A stretch of 28,612 nt of DNA from a virus, in the IMG/VR virus record IMGVR_UViG_3300034198_014884, positions 1 to 28,612 of that record; one strand, given 5' to 3'. Shown in pieces: positions 1-7,074 of this stretch. Below the pieces are notes generated by a model, which did not search any database, had not been told where the DNA came from, and was given only the letters and a program-made list of their open reading frames with translations. A program made the translations under genes and the position numbers. Position 1 is the stretch's first letter. Every line of letters starts with the position of its first letter.

Positions 1-38
1 CATTAAATGAAAATAAATCAGGAACTAAAACTGTTTAA
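1..38 (+). CDS. 3' end of an upstream gene (partial)
   Basis: A reading frame open from the window edge encodes the last eleven residues (LNENKSGTKTV) and ends in TAA at 36-38, two bases before the next start codon. The tight spacing matches the packed gene order that follows. The protein cannot be identified from so short a piece. If the genome is circular or continues from the packaging genes at the other end, a head or portal-module gene is a reasonable guess, but that is inference only. Confidence 0.45.
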   Translation, partial: LNENKSGTKTV

Positions 39-40
39 CC

Positions 41-961
41 ATGATAATTCAAAACCTTGCACAAGTTCAAAAATATGTGAATGTTAGCAATGCTTTTACA
101 GCTACGCGCTTAAATGCACATGAAGCAATTGCATTTGCTAATTTCATCAATAAGTATTTTTCAACTGAATTCTGTGAATTGATTCTTGCATCAACAAGCA
201 CAAATGAAGCTATTGTAAAAGCAAAATCTTTCATTGAAGGTGCTGTTGTTTATTTTTCCATGTTCCAATGGGCGCAAACAGGCGAAGTTGTGATTGGTGA
301 TTTGGGAATTTTACGCGAAGAAAATGAAAATTCTAAAGCAGCTTATTCTGGTCAAGTAAAAAAAGTTGAAGCTTCTTATATTGAAAGTGGTGAAATATAC
401 ATTTCTGAATTGATTCGCACCATTGAAAGTGATGCAGCACAATTTGAAGATTATGAATTGCAAAATGCTTTTCTTTTGCGCAATTCATTGATTATCAAAA
501 CAACATTGGATTTTAATATTCGCCAACACATGGCGCGCCCATATTTATTATTCCCATTATTGGCACAACAGCAAGAAGAAGCAATTGATTTCAATTTGCG
601 TGCAATTTTGACTGATGAAATAGTTGATGAATTCATTGGAATCATTCCAGATGATGCTGATAAACCAGCGAAAGAAATTGCTTTGAAATTTACAAAGAAT
701 GCACTTGTGAATTTTACTGTTGCCAATGCTTTTAGAAAATCACTTGTGAAATTAACACCACAAGGATTGGTTGAATATTCAGCTGATAAAGACACAGATC
801 AACAAATTTATGCACCAGGAAACGCGGATAAAATTCACCAACAAATTTCCAACTTTGAATCAATGGGAAATTCCTATTTATCCAAGGCACAAAATCATTT
901 AATTATTAACGATATATTGCCAGCTCCTGAAGTGGTGGCATCAAAAACTTTTATTGCATGA
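41..961 (+). CDS. DUF6712-like phage structural protein
   Basis: This 306-residue protein has the layout I associate with the DUF6712 family of Bacteroidota phages. It opens with a short strand and helix (IIQNLAQVQKYVNVS), followed by a helical section and a central segment GEVVIGDLGILREE that resembles the family's 'v.isd.Gi.r' stretch. Further helices with a paired-leucine pattern follow (SELIRTIE). There is no signal peptide or membrane segment. DUF6712 proteins are encoded among head and head-tail genes and are presumed structural; their exact role is not known to me. The stop overlaps the next start (ATGA at 958-961), so the two genes are probably translationally coupled. The C-terminal half is less recognisable. 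The family assignment rests on motif memory, not on a search. Confidence 0.55.
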   Translation: MIIQNLAQVQKYVNVSNAFTATRLNAHEAIAFANFINKYFSTEFCELILASTSTNEAIVKAKSFIEGAVVYFSMFQWAQTGEVVIGDLGILREENENSKAAYSGQVKKVEASYIESGEIYISELIRTIESDAAQFEDYELQNAFLLRNSLIIKTTLDFNIRQHMARPYLLFPLLAQQQEEAIDFNLRAILTDEIVDEFIGIIPDDADKPAKEIALKFTKNALVNFTVANAFRKSLVKLTPQGLVEYSADKDTDQQIYAPGNADKIHQQISNFESMGNSYLSKAQNHLIINDILPAPEVVASKTFIA

Positions 962-1272
962 AAAATTCTGAATTTTGGCTTGATCTTATTTCAACTGGAG
1001 TTGGTAGTGGTGGCGCATTGATTAAATCATTAAAGTTGAAATTACCAAGAAGAACAACAATTCTTTCAATGTTAGTGGGTGGAATTGTTGCGTATGGTGG
1101 CATTGCGTTATTAAATGTTTTTTTTAAAGATTTATCACCAAAAATTCTTGTTTTGGCATCATTTTCAATTGGCTGGGTTGCCAATGAATTAACCAGCAAA
1201 TTGGATTCATTTGTTAATGATGTTTATGATATTATAATCTCTAAAATCAAATCAATATTTTTTAAAAAATGA
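958..1272 (+). CDS. Small membrane protein, possible holin
   Basis: The 104-residue protein has a polar N-terminus, a basic stretch (KSLKLKLPRR, about residues 23-32), then two hydrophobic segments at roughly 35-56 and 62-78 separated by a short charged turn. It ends in a lysine-rich amphipathic tail (KIKSIFFKK). Two membrane helices, small size and a basic C-terminus are what class II holins look like, and the turn LSPKILVLASFSIGWVANE recalls LydA-type phage holins. A holin would form the inner-membrane lesion that releases the endolysin encoded at 20993-21508. The gene overlaps both neighbours by 4 bases, in a coupled cluster of small membrane proteins, which supports a lysis role. A structural membrane-anchored protein is the alternative. 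Confidence 0.5.
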   Translation: MKNSEFWLDLISTGVGSGGALIKSLKLKLPRRTTILSMLVGGIVAYGGIALLNVFFKDLSPKILVLASFSIGWVANELTSKLDSFVNDVYDIIISKIKSIFFKK

Positions 1273-1520
1273 AAAATTTAACTTTAATAATTGCGCTTCT
1301 TTTTTGCTTTTCTGCTTTTTCGCAAGATACTTTGACACATTATCAATGGATAAAAGGCAAAAAAGTAATAATTCAAGAAATTACAAATTCATTATCAACA
1401 CCCGAATTGATAGTAAAATCAATTCCAATTGTGTTGTTTGTTGTTGCAACAATCTTATTTATTTTTTACAAACCAAAACCAAAAGATCATGGAAGAGAAA
1501 CGCCCAAAAAAACCGCTTAA
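1269..1520 (+). CDS. Small exported or membrane protein, possible lysis accessory
   Basis: The 83-residue protein starts with a clear signal sequence: two early polar or basic residues, a hydrophobic core LIIALLFCFSAF, and a probable cleavage site around FSQ-DT, a typical Bacteroidota pattern. A short periplasmic part follows, then a second hydrophobic segment at about residues 51-68 and a basic C-terminal tail (KPKPKDHGRETPKK) that would lie in the cytoplasm. It sits directly after the holin candidate with an ATGA overlap and shares 32 bases with the next gene. This topology and context fit a lysis accessory such as a holin partner or spanin-like protein, but no lipobox cysteine or coiled coil is visible, so the function is unassigned. 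Confidence 0.5.
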   Translation: MKNLTLIIALLFCFSAFSQDTLTHYQWIKGKKVIIQEITNSLSTPELIVKSIPIVLFVVATILFIFYKPKPKDHGRETPKKTA

Positions 1521-1662
1521 AGTAAACATTGACACACCAAATGTTGATGTGGATTTCAACAGAAATGAAGTTGGTGATCGCCAATTGAATGTGAAGGTTG
1601 AACCAATTCCATTCATCCAAAAGATTAAAAAAATCGGGAAATTGCTATTTGGGAAACCTTAA
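1489..1662 (+). CDS. Small charged hypothetical protein
   Basis: I chose the ATG at 1489 because the frame upstream lies inside the preceding gene and has only weak alternative starts. The 57-residue product is highly charged: a basic N-terminus (MEEKRPKKPLK), a middle with alternating polar and hydrophobic residues (VNIDTPNVDVDFNRNEV) that could form beta strands, and a basic amphipathic tail (IQKIKKIGKLLFGKP). It overlaps the end of the preceding membrane protein gene by 32 bases and is the last gene before the terminator at 1684. I do not recognise the family. Because of its short length and overlap it could be a non-gene, though its codon pattern resembles its neighbours. Confidence 0.45.
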   Translation: MEEKRPKKPLKVNIDTPNVDVDFNRNEVGDRQLNVKVEPIPFIQKIKKIGKLLFGKP

Positions 1663-1683
1663 TTTTCTAAAAAACAAATGATT

Positions 1684-1713
1684 AAAGGCTTGCAATTTTG
1701 TAAGCCTTTTTTT
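1684..1713 (+). terminator. Intrinsic terminator after the DUF6712/holin cluster
   Basis: AAAGGCTT (1684-1691) pairs with AAGCCTTT (1702-1709). The inner bases GCAA/TTGT can extend the stem, and a run of seven T follows (1707-1713). It closes the leftmost gene cluster and separates it from the promoter region at 1723-1768. Confidence 0.85.
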
Positions 1714-1722
1714 ATATCAAAA

Positions 1723-1749
1723 ATTTAATTCATTTAATTCATTTAATTC
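1723..1749. repeat. Three perfect 9-bp tandem repeats upstream of a promoter
   Basis: ATTTAATTC occurs three times head to tail (1723-1731, 1732-1740, 1741-1749), followed by the related AATTAATTA. The array ends 11 bases before the -7-like box TATATTTG at 1761-1768, so it covers the position where a -33 element would sit. It may be an activator, repressor or UP-like site for the early operon, or simple AT-rich slippage. Confidence 0.7.
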
Positions 1750-1760
1750 AATTAATTATA

Positions 1761-1768
1761 TATATTTG
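1761..1768 (+). promoter_or_regulatory. Bacteroidota-type -7 element of the early operon
   Basis: TATATTTG is a perfect match to the Bacteroidota -7 consensus TAnnTTTG and lies 23 bases upstream of the ATG at 1792. No TTG or TTTG stands at the usual 17-23 base distance; the 9-bp repeats occupy that place. It would drive the small regulators and the primase-helicase. Confidence 0.55.
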
Positions 1769-1791
1769 TCAAAAAATTAATTCTCGCACCC

Positions 1792-1956
1792 ATGAAATTA
1801 AAAGCAATAAAATTATCTAAAGAAGAAAAACTTGCATCTAAATGGATTATTCAAATGATTGAATTTGGATTGGAACCAGAACAAATGATTCTAGTTTTGC
1901 AATTAGCACGCGAAAAGCTAAATTTTTTAAAAGAAGCTGAAAAAATTAAACATTAA
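1792..1956 (+). CDS. Small hypothetical protein, first early gene
   Basis: The ATG at 1792 opens a 54-residue frame. The product is almost entirely helical by composition: MKLKAIKLSKEEKLASKW, then an amphipathic section IIQMIEFGLEPEQMILVLQ and a lysine-rich end. It lies 23 bases after a good -7 promoter box and 25 bases before the next gene, so it is probably the first gene of the early operon. First early genes of phages often encode small host-takeover or regulatory proteins, but I do not recognise this one and assign no function. Its good promoter context and intact frame make it more likely than not to be real. Confidence 0.55.
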   Translation: MKLKAIKLSKEEKLASKWIIQMIEFGLEPEQMILVLQLAREKLNFLKEAEKIKH

Positions 1957-1981
1957 AAATCAAAAATTAAAAATTCACAAA

Positions 1982-2221
1982 ATGGATTACACAGAAGAAA
2001 CTCTTATGCGTTTGCGAAATTCTTTGCCCTGGTGTTATGGTGAAATATTACAAGAACGCATTCTTGAAAAAACAGGAAAGCGATTGATTCCAAACAGTAT
2101 CAGAAGGCATTTAACAGTAAAATATGCCAATACAGAAACAATTACTGAAGCAATGCTTCTTGCTGAAGAATACAGAAAAGAAAGGCAGTTAAAAGCTTAC
2201 ACTTTAGCAAAAAGAAAGTAG
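1982..2221 (+). CDS. Small HTH-like putative regulator
   Basis: The 79-residue protein is basic and helical. A middle section ILEKTGKRLIPNSIRRHLT (about residues 28-46) reads like a helix-turn-helix, with a glycine in the turn and a positively charged second helix carrying the two arginines. A further helix, ITEAMLLAEEYRKERQLK, and a basic tail AKRK follow. Proteins of this size and character are common near the start of early operons in Bacteroidota phages and are usually presumed DNA-binding. It has an A-rich leader (aaattcacaaa-ATG) and no Shine-Dalgarno, as expected for the host group. A role in controlling phage promoters is possible but inferred. Confidence 0.5.
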   Translation: MDYTEETLMRLRNSLPWCYGEILQERILEKTGKRLIPNSIRRHLTVKYANTETITEAMLLAEEYRKERQLKAYTLAKRK

Positions 2222-2275
2222 TCATTTGATTGTTTTCTTAAAAATGTCAATTTTACCACCCCTAATATAAAAATC

Positions 2276-2542
2276 ATGAAAAACTTAAATTTATTCATCA
2301 TCTTAACTGGTGATGAATCGAAAGCTGTCAAACTTTCAAATTATCAAGGCGAAAATGTTAAATCAATAGTCTTAATTGATCAGGAAGATATGGAAGAGAA
2401 TGTGGCGCAATTATTAGAATGCAATCTTGTTGTTAACTGCACGAATGAAACTTCACCAGCAATTCAACATTCGCTAACTGTGGCGCGCATTCTTAATCGC
2501 GAAATCATTCACTTTTCAAAACTTCCTGAATATGTTAAGTAG
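2276..2542 (+). CDS. Hypothetical protein, weakly DUF4406-like
   Basis: The 88-residue protein begins with an apparent beta strand (NLFIILTGDE). Its second half reads LLECNLVVNCTNETSPAIQ, then HSLTVARILNREIIHF, which resembles the end of nucleoside 2-deoxyribosyltransferase-like or DUF4406 proteins, where a 'C/D-hydrophobic-V' strand, a polar loop and an 'H/E..lA..l...ii' helix-strand occur in the same order. The clear DUF4406 protein at 7625-7924 can be compared, but this protein lacks its characteristic start (YISGAIT) and the GWE.SKGA motif. It overlaps the primase-helicase start by 11 bases, so the two genes are probably co-translated. Function unknown. Confidence 0.5.
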   Translation: MKNLNLFIILTGDESKAVKLSNYQGENVKSIVLIDQEDMEENVAQLLECNLVVNCTNETSPAIQHSLTVARILNREIIHFSKLPEYVK

Positions 2543-5500
2543 AACCACCATTGATGCAGTTAATGATTTAGATTTGGTTCAAGTGATTTCCAAATTTGTT
2601 CCTGAATTAAAAAAATCAGGTTCATCTTTCAAAGCAAAATCACCATTCACAGAAGAAAAAAGCGCATCCTTTAATGTTTCGCCTTCCAAGAATATTTGGA
2701 AGTGTTTCAGCACTGGTATAGGTGGCGCAAATGGAATTTCTTTTGTGATGCAAAAATTCTCAATGAGCTATCCAGAAGCAATCAAAGAAATTGCATCTTC
2801 ATTTGGAATTGCTGTTGAATTTGATGATTCGCCAAGATCCAAAGAATACCAGGAAAAAACAGAACGCATCAAAACATTAACTGAAGTCAATCAAGCAGCA
2901 CTTGAATTCTTTACTTCAGAAGAAAACTTGGCTTTGATTCCTATTGATAAAATGAGGGCAAAACCTGAAACTTATCAAAAATTTGCCTTGGGTTATGCGC
3001 CTGATTCATTTGATGCGTTGCAAAAATATTTGAAAGCGCAAGGATTTTCGCAAGATCAAATTATAAAAGCTGGATTAGCTAAGAAATCTGAAAACGGCAA
3101 AGTGTATGATTTCTTTCGTGGTAGAATTATGTTTCCAATTTTCACGGATTCAGGGAAGTTAATCGGTTTTTCTGGCAGAAATATCATTGAAGCAGCAGCT
3201 GGAAAAACAATTCCAAAGATTTTGAACACAGCAGAAACTGAAGCTTATTCAAAATCAAATTCTTTGCTTGGAATTCATTTGGCAAAGTTTTCAATGCGTG
3301 AAATGGGTTTTGCTGTTAAAGTTGAAGGTAATTTTGATGTAACAAGTTTACATGAAATTGGATTTTCAAACACTATTGCACCCCTTGGAACTGCATTTAC
3401 TGTGGACCAAATGCAAATGATTCGCAAATATTGTGATACTGTAATGCTTTTTGTTGATAATGATAAAGCTGGCTTAGCTTCAATCAAAAAAGATACAATT
3501 GCATGCTTGGAAAATGAATTGAAAGTTTACTTGTTTATTCCTGAAGCACAAGGAATGGATCCTGATGATTTGGTGAAATCGCGCCAACCTTCGGAATACA
3601 AAGCTTTGAAAAGTGAAATATTGGAAGGTAAAGTGGATGCTGTTGAATACTTAGTGAAACAAATCTATTCTGAAGCAAAAACAACCATTGAAAAAACAAA
3701 TGCTGAAATTCAAGCTGCTGAAATTGTTGCCGTAATTACAGATGCACAATTGCGCAATTCTTATGTGAAATTGTTTGCAAAAGAATACAAATTAGAGCGC
3801 AAAACAGTTGAAGAAAAGGTAAAGCTTAACTTAACACAAAAAGCAGCACAGAATCAAGAAGATGTGGATGGTTTTGTGTTGCCGCGCCATTTATCCAAAG
3901 ATGAAATTCAAGATTTTAGTGAATTTGGTTTTTATTCAGAAACAGATCCAAAGAAAATTGGTTATTATTTCCCAAAAGGCAATTCTTTCAAGGATTTTGA
4001 ACGCGTTACCAATTTTATAATTAAACCAGTGTTTCAAGTTGGTTCCAAGGATGATTCAGATAGAATTATTGAAATTCAAAATCCACATAAAAAAACAATT
4101 ATTGAAATCAAAAACAAGCAATGGCTTTCTTTGCAAGGATTTCGCGAAGCTGTTGCAAATCATGGAAATTTTTGGTTTAAAGGTTCTGCTTTTCAGCATC
4201 AGAACTTTTACATTAAGTACATGTCAAAATTTCTTTATTGCCAACCTTTAACAACTTTAGGATGGCAGCCAGATAATAAATTTTATGCTTTTGCGGATGG
4301 AATTGCGTATGATAAAAATTTCAAGCGCATTGATGATTATGGATTGATTGAAAAAAATGGTGAAAAATACTTTTTGCCAGCTTTTTCAAAAATAAATACT
4401 GTTTTTAAGAATGATCAAGATGATTATGTTGCTGATCGTTATTTGAAGTATAATTTCAATGAAGAAGTAAATTATAAGCTTTGGAGTGAACAAATTCAAA
4501 AAGTCTATGGCAACAATGGAATTATCACTTCGCTATATATGATTGCGTGCTGTTTTCGTGATGTTATTTACCAATCAACCAATGTTTTCCCTTTGTTGTT
4601 CTTTGTTGGGCAACCACAAACAGGAAAATCAACTTGTGCGCGTTCTTTGAGCCGTGTTTTTTGCTTCAATCAACCAGAATTCAACCTTAATTCAGGAACT
4701 GTTAATGGTTTTCAAAGAAGAATTTCAAGGGTGCGAAATTCTTTTGTGTGGCTGGATGAATACACCAACGATTTAGATGACAAGCGTTTCCAAGCATTGA
4801 AATCTTTGTTTGATGGAGTTGGAGCAGAAAAGGCAATCATGTCAAATGATAACAGAACCAAGCAAGTTTTAATCAATTCAGGCGCTGGAATATCTGGGCA
4901 ACATTATCCAACAAGGGATGAAAATTCACTTCTATTAAGAACAGTTCTTTTGGAGTTCACAAAGAAGCAAGAAGAATTCACACAATCTGAAGTGGACCAA
5001 TACAACATTTTAAATTCTTGGCAGAAAAAAGGCTTATCAAATTTGATTTTGGAAGTTGTTTCTTGGCGCGATTATTTTGAGGATCAGTGGCAAACAGAAT
5101 TTGATGATGTAAGTAGAAGAATGAAGATTGAATTGGCTGCCATTAGTTATGAAGGAAGAACCTTGCAATCACTTTCGATTTTGGTAACTGTTTTAAAAAT
5201 TATGGGTTCCAAAATTGATATTCCAATGGATTATGAAGAAGTGTTCGAAATTTGCAAGGAATGGATTATCAATCAATCTTCTATTGCTTCAGATACGAAT
5301 ATCTTAAACAGCTTTTGGAAAATGCTTGAATTCCTTTCTTTTGATGGTATTCTGAAAAATAATGAAGATTATAAAGTTGCTTGTGTTTCCAGCTTGAAAG
5401 TGCGCGGAAAAGATGATAAAGATGTTGTGATTGAATTTCCACAGAATAAGAATGTTTTGTTTGTTAGGTTCCAGCGCGTGTTTCCTAAATATTCAGAACA

Positions 5501-5759
5501 CCACAGAAAGCAAACAGGCGAAAATGGCCATGCAGAAACATCTTTGAAATCTTACATGAAATCAGATAAGAAATCTTTCATTGGCAACGTGAAAACAGTT
5601 GAATTTGATAATGGCAAAACTTCTGCTTATGCTTTTGACTTTGATAAATTGAATTTAAGCTTGAAAGATGTGGTAACTGGAGCATTTTCACCAGCGCAAG
5701 AAATGAATTACACACCAGCAATTCTAAATGCCAACAAAGAAGATGATGATCCTTTCTGA
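2532..5759 (+). CDS. Fused primase-helicase (degenerate CHC2, Toprim, AAA+/SF3-like)
   Basis: This 1075-residue protein would lay RNA primers and unwind DNA at the phage fork. Residues 1-95 have the fold pattern of the DnaG CHC2 zinc finger (SPFTEEKSASFNVSP, then CFSTGIGGANGISFVM). At the four ligand positions it has S37, T40, C58 and T61, so only one cysteine remains and zinc binding is unlikely. A Toprim domain follows, with E265 (VEGNFDV) and D309/D311 (FVDNDKAG) as the metal-binding acids. The C-terminal half carries Walker A GQPQTGKST at 693-701, Walker B with D742-E743 (FVWLDE) and a sensor-like IMSNDNRT, matching a hexameric helicase ATPase. Between the two lies a long linker of no recognised family. 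The start overlaps the preceding gene; the stop is followed by a 94-base gap with a promoter. Confidence 0.9.
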   Translation: MLSRTTIDAVNDLDLVQVISKFVPELKKSGSSFKAKSPFTEEKSASFNVSPSKNIWKCFSTGIGGANGISFVMQKFSMSYPEAIKEIASSFGIAVEFDDSPRSKEYQEKTERIKTLTEVNQAALEFFTSEENLALIPIDKMRAKPETYQKFALGYAPDSFDALQKYLKAQGFSQDQIIKAGLAKKSENGKVYDFFRGRIMFPIFTDSGKLIGFSGRNIIEAAAGKTIPKILNTAETEAYSKSNSLLGIHLAKFSMREMGFAVKVEGNFDVTSLHEIGFSNTIAPLGTAFTVDQMQMIRKYCDTVMLFVDNDKAGLASIKKDTIACLENELKVYLFIPEAQGMDPDDLVKSRQPSEYKALKSEILEGKVDAVEYLVKQIYSEAKTTIEKTNAEIQAAEIVAVITDAQLRNSYVKLFAKEYKLERKTVEEKVKLNLTQKAAQNQEDVDGFVLPRHLSKDEIQDFSEFGFYSETDPKKIGYYFPKGNSFKDFERVTNFIIKPVFQVGSKDDSDRIIEIQNPHKKTIIEIKNKQWLSLQGFREAVANHGNFWFKGSAFQHQNFYIKYMSKFLYCQPLTTLGWQPDNKFYAFADGIAYDKNFKRIDDYGLIEKNGEKYFLPAFSKINTVFKNDQDDYVADRYLKYNFNEEVNYKLWSEQIQKVYGNNGIITSLYMIACCFRDVIYQSTNVFPLLFFVGQPQTGKSTCARSLSRVFCFNQPEFNLNSGTVNGFQRRISRVRNSFVWLDEYTNDLDDKRFQALKSLFDGVGAEKAIMSNDNRTKQVLINSGAGISGQHYPTRDENSLLLRTVLLEFTKKQEEFTQSEVDQYNILNSWQKKGLSNLILEVVSWRDYFEDQWQTEFDDVSRRMKIELAAISYEGRTLQSLSILVTVLKIMGSKIDIPMDYEEVFEICKEWIINQSSIASDTNILNSFWKMLEFLSFDGILKNNEDYKVACVSSLKVRGKDDKDVVIEFPQNKNVLFVRFQRVFPKYSEHHRKQTGENGHAETSLKSYMKSDKKSFIGNVKTVEFDNGKTSAYAFDFDKLNLSLKDVVTGAFSPAQEMNYTPAILNANKEDDDPF

Positions 5760-5787
5760 TTTTTTTTGAATTATTTTGAAAAAGTTA

Positions 5788-5817
5788 TTGTTTTTTTCAA
5801 AAAGAATATTACCTTTG
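5788..5817 (+). promoter_or_regulatory. Host-type promoter for the second early gene group
   Basis: TTG (5788-5790), 19 bases, then TACCTTTG (5810-5817) matches the Bacteroidota vegetative promoter (-33 TTG/TTTG, spacer about 19, -7 TAnnTTTG). It lies just after the primase-helicase stop and gives a leader of about 30 bases before the ATG at 5854. Confidence 0.7.
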
Positions 5818-5853
5818 TTAAGTCAAAACAATTTACTTATTTAAAAAAAAATT

Positions 5854-6099
5854 ATGAAAGCAACCATTAAACAAGCAGAAGCAAATCAAAGAAATTTGTC
5901 AATCATTTCAACTGGTCGTGGTCATTTTCGCATTGAATGTGATTATAGAGGCAAAACAATTTCTGCAATCACAACAAACACAATGGCAATAGATGGATTC
6001 AAGTCTGAAATTGGTGAAAAAAAGGATGGCAGAAACAGAATTAAAGAAGGTTATGAAGATTTATGCAATGAAATCATTCGTAAAAATTCAAATTATTAA
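5854..6099 (+). CDS. Small hypothetical protein
   Basis: The 81-residue protein has a helical N-terminus (MKATIKQAEANQRNL), a central beta-like section (LSIISTGRGHFRIECDYRG followed by KTISAITTNTMAID) and a lysine/glutamate-rich C-terminal helix (LCNEIIRKNSNY). I see no catalytic motif or membrane segment. The gene has its own host-type promoter and its own downstream hairpin at 6116, so it appears to be a separate transcription unit. This suggests strong or independently timed expression. Small phage proteins with this design may bind nucleic acid, but nothing here proves it. The family is not recognised. Confidence 0.6.
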   Translation: MKATIKQAEANQRNLSIISTGRGHFRIECDYRGKTISAITTNTMAIDGFKSEIGEKKDGRNRIKEGYEDLCNEIIRKNSNY

Positions 6100-6115
6100 T
6101 TAAGCTCTGATACCC

Positions 6116-6178
6116 AACCTTCCCAATCAAAAAAAAACATAAGAATTTCATTGATATATACAATTGGGAAGGTTTTTT
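6116..6178 (+). terminator. Terminator-like hairpin with long loop
   Basis: AACCTTCCCAAT (6116-6127) and ATTGGGAAGGTT (6163-6174) form a perfect 12-bp stem with a 35-base AT-rich loop, followed by a T run ending at 6178. The loop is unusually long for a simple terminator, so a regulated or processed structure is possible. A second, imperfect -7-like box (AAATTTTG, 6180-6187) follows immediately and may restart transcription for the next gene. Confidence 0.7.
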
Positions 6179-6200
6179 AAAATTTTGTAAACTATAAACT

Positions 6201-6455
6201 ATGAATAAATTAAACAATTTACAAATAATTGCTGAAATGGCAAATTTGAAGCTTAAAGCAGAAGTTTTTCAGGTTGCTGATGATTCAGTAAAGAATGCTA
6301 TGCTTTCTCGTAATTTCAGAAGAATTCAACTTACTGAAGATGTTGAAAAGAAAATCTATATCATTCATTGTGATGGTAAAAAAGAAACACGTTATTCCAA
6401 TCAAGAAGCTGTTGATTTGTTAATTGAATTATATACCAATGTAAATGAAAACTGA
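6201..6455 (+). CDS. Small hypothetical protein
   Basis: The 84-residue protein has a helical start (MNKLNNLQIIAEMANLKLK), a basic middle (LSRNFRRIQLTEDVEKK), a beta-like stretch KIYIIHCDGKKETRYS and a final acidic helix (AVDLLIELYTNVNEN). No known motif is visible. It begins 14 bases after an imperfect promoter box (AAATTTTG at 6180-6187) and overlaps the next small gene by 11 bases. It probably leads the operon that ends with the methyltransferase at 9673. Function unknown. Confidence 0.6.
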   Translation: MNKLNNLQIIAEMANLKLKAEVFQVADDSVKNAMLSRNFRRIQLTEDVEKKIYIIHCDGKKETRYSNQEAVDLLIELYTNVNEN

Positions 6456-6600
6456 AACAAGAGGTGGAGCGCGTGAAAATTCTGGGCGCAAATGGATTAT
6501 CAAGAATAAAAAGCAGATTACAGTTCAAATTTCATTGCATAAGAAAGCTGAAATTTTGAAAGCAATTAAAGAATTAAATGAATACGAATACAAATCTTAA
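6445..6600 (+). CDS. 51-residue ribbon-helix-helix-like basic protein
   Basis: This short gene (ATG at 6445) overlaps the previous one by 11 bases. The product starts with MKTETRGGARENSGRKW, a basic Gly/Arg/Asn-rich arm that I know from the N-termini of small ribbon-helix-helix and related DNA-binding proteins (the 'RGGxRxNxGRK' arm). Then comes a predicted strand KQITVQIS and a helix KKAEILKAIKELNEYEY, in the order strand-helix as in Arc/MetJ-type proteins. The second helix of a full RHH fold is missing or very short, so it may be a truncated member. As a dimeric DNA binder it could regulate phage genes; that is inference. Confidence 0.55.
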   Translation: MKTETRGGARENSGRKWIIKNKKQITVQISLHKKAEILKAIKELNEYEYKS

Positions 6601-6615
6601 AAAACAAAAAAAAAC

Positions 6616-7074
6616 ATGTTAGGAATCAGAATTATGTCAAAAAAGAAACTTCAAAAAATTGTTGAAGTTTCAGAATTAAGAGGTGGAAAGAATTCACTGG
6701 ATAAAATTCAAAAATTACAAGCGGAAGTTGAATCGCTAAAATTGAGAAATCATTCATTGGCAAAAGCAATGGATCTTGAAAGCAACTTTGCGCGTGAACA
6801 ACAATCATTGGTGAATATTTCTTTGAAGAATGAATCTGAATTGCGATTAGCAATGCGAGAACTGATTGAAATCTACAATTTGAAACTTCCTGCGATAAGT
6901 ATTTCAAATGAGAAATTGATTGCTGAATTGAAAGGAGTTGTGAAAGATTTGATGGATTATAATTTAAACCATATTTCACTTTTAAATGAAATTTCCGAAA
7001 CTCCTGATGTGAAAACAGTTGCTAAAATTCAAAAATACATTGCTAAATTCACACAAGATGGCGAAAAAAAATAA
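6616..7074 (+). CDS. Coiled-coil hypothetical protein
   Basis: The 152-residue protein is rich in Lys, Glu and Leu and is predicted to be helical nearly throughout. A leucine heptad pattern runs from about residue 25 to 60 (KIQKLQAEVESLKLRNHSLA), which suggests a coiled coil and therefore oligomerisation. A second helical section follows (LRLAMRELIEIYNLK). There is no signal peptide. Two starts are possible, ATG 6616 and ATG 6634 (MSKKKLQ); the first has the A-rich leader usual here and was kept. The end overlaps the next gene by 17 bases. It lies in the replication module and could be a partner of the following DnaA-like protein, but the function is unknown. Confidence 0.6.
   Translation: MLGIRIMSKKKLQKIVEVSELRGGKNSLDKIQKLQAEVESLKLRNHSLAKAMDLESNFAREQQSLVNISLKNESELRLAMRELIEIYNLKLPAISISNEKLIAELKGVVKDLMDYNLNHISLLNEISETPDVKTVAKIQKYIAKFTQDGEKK

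Noticed and set aside
2225-2254. TTTG with a TCAATTTT box before the gene at 2276
   Set aside because: Two mismatches in the -7 box; too weak to list as a promoter, and read-through from 1761 is sufficient.
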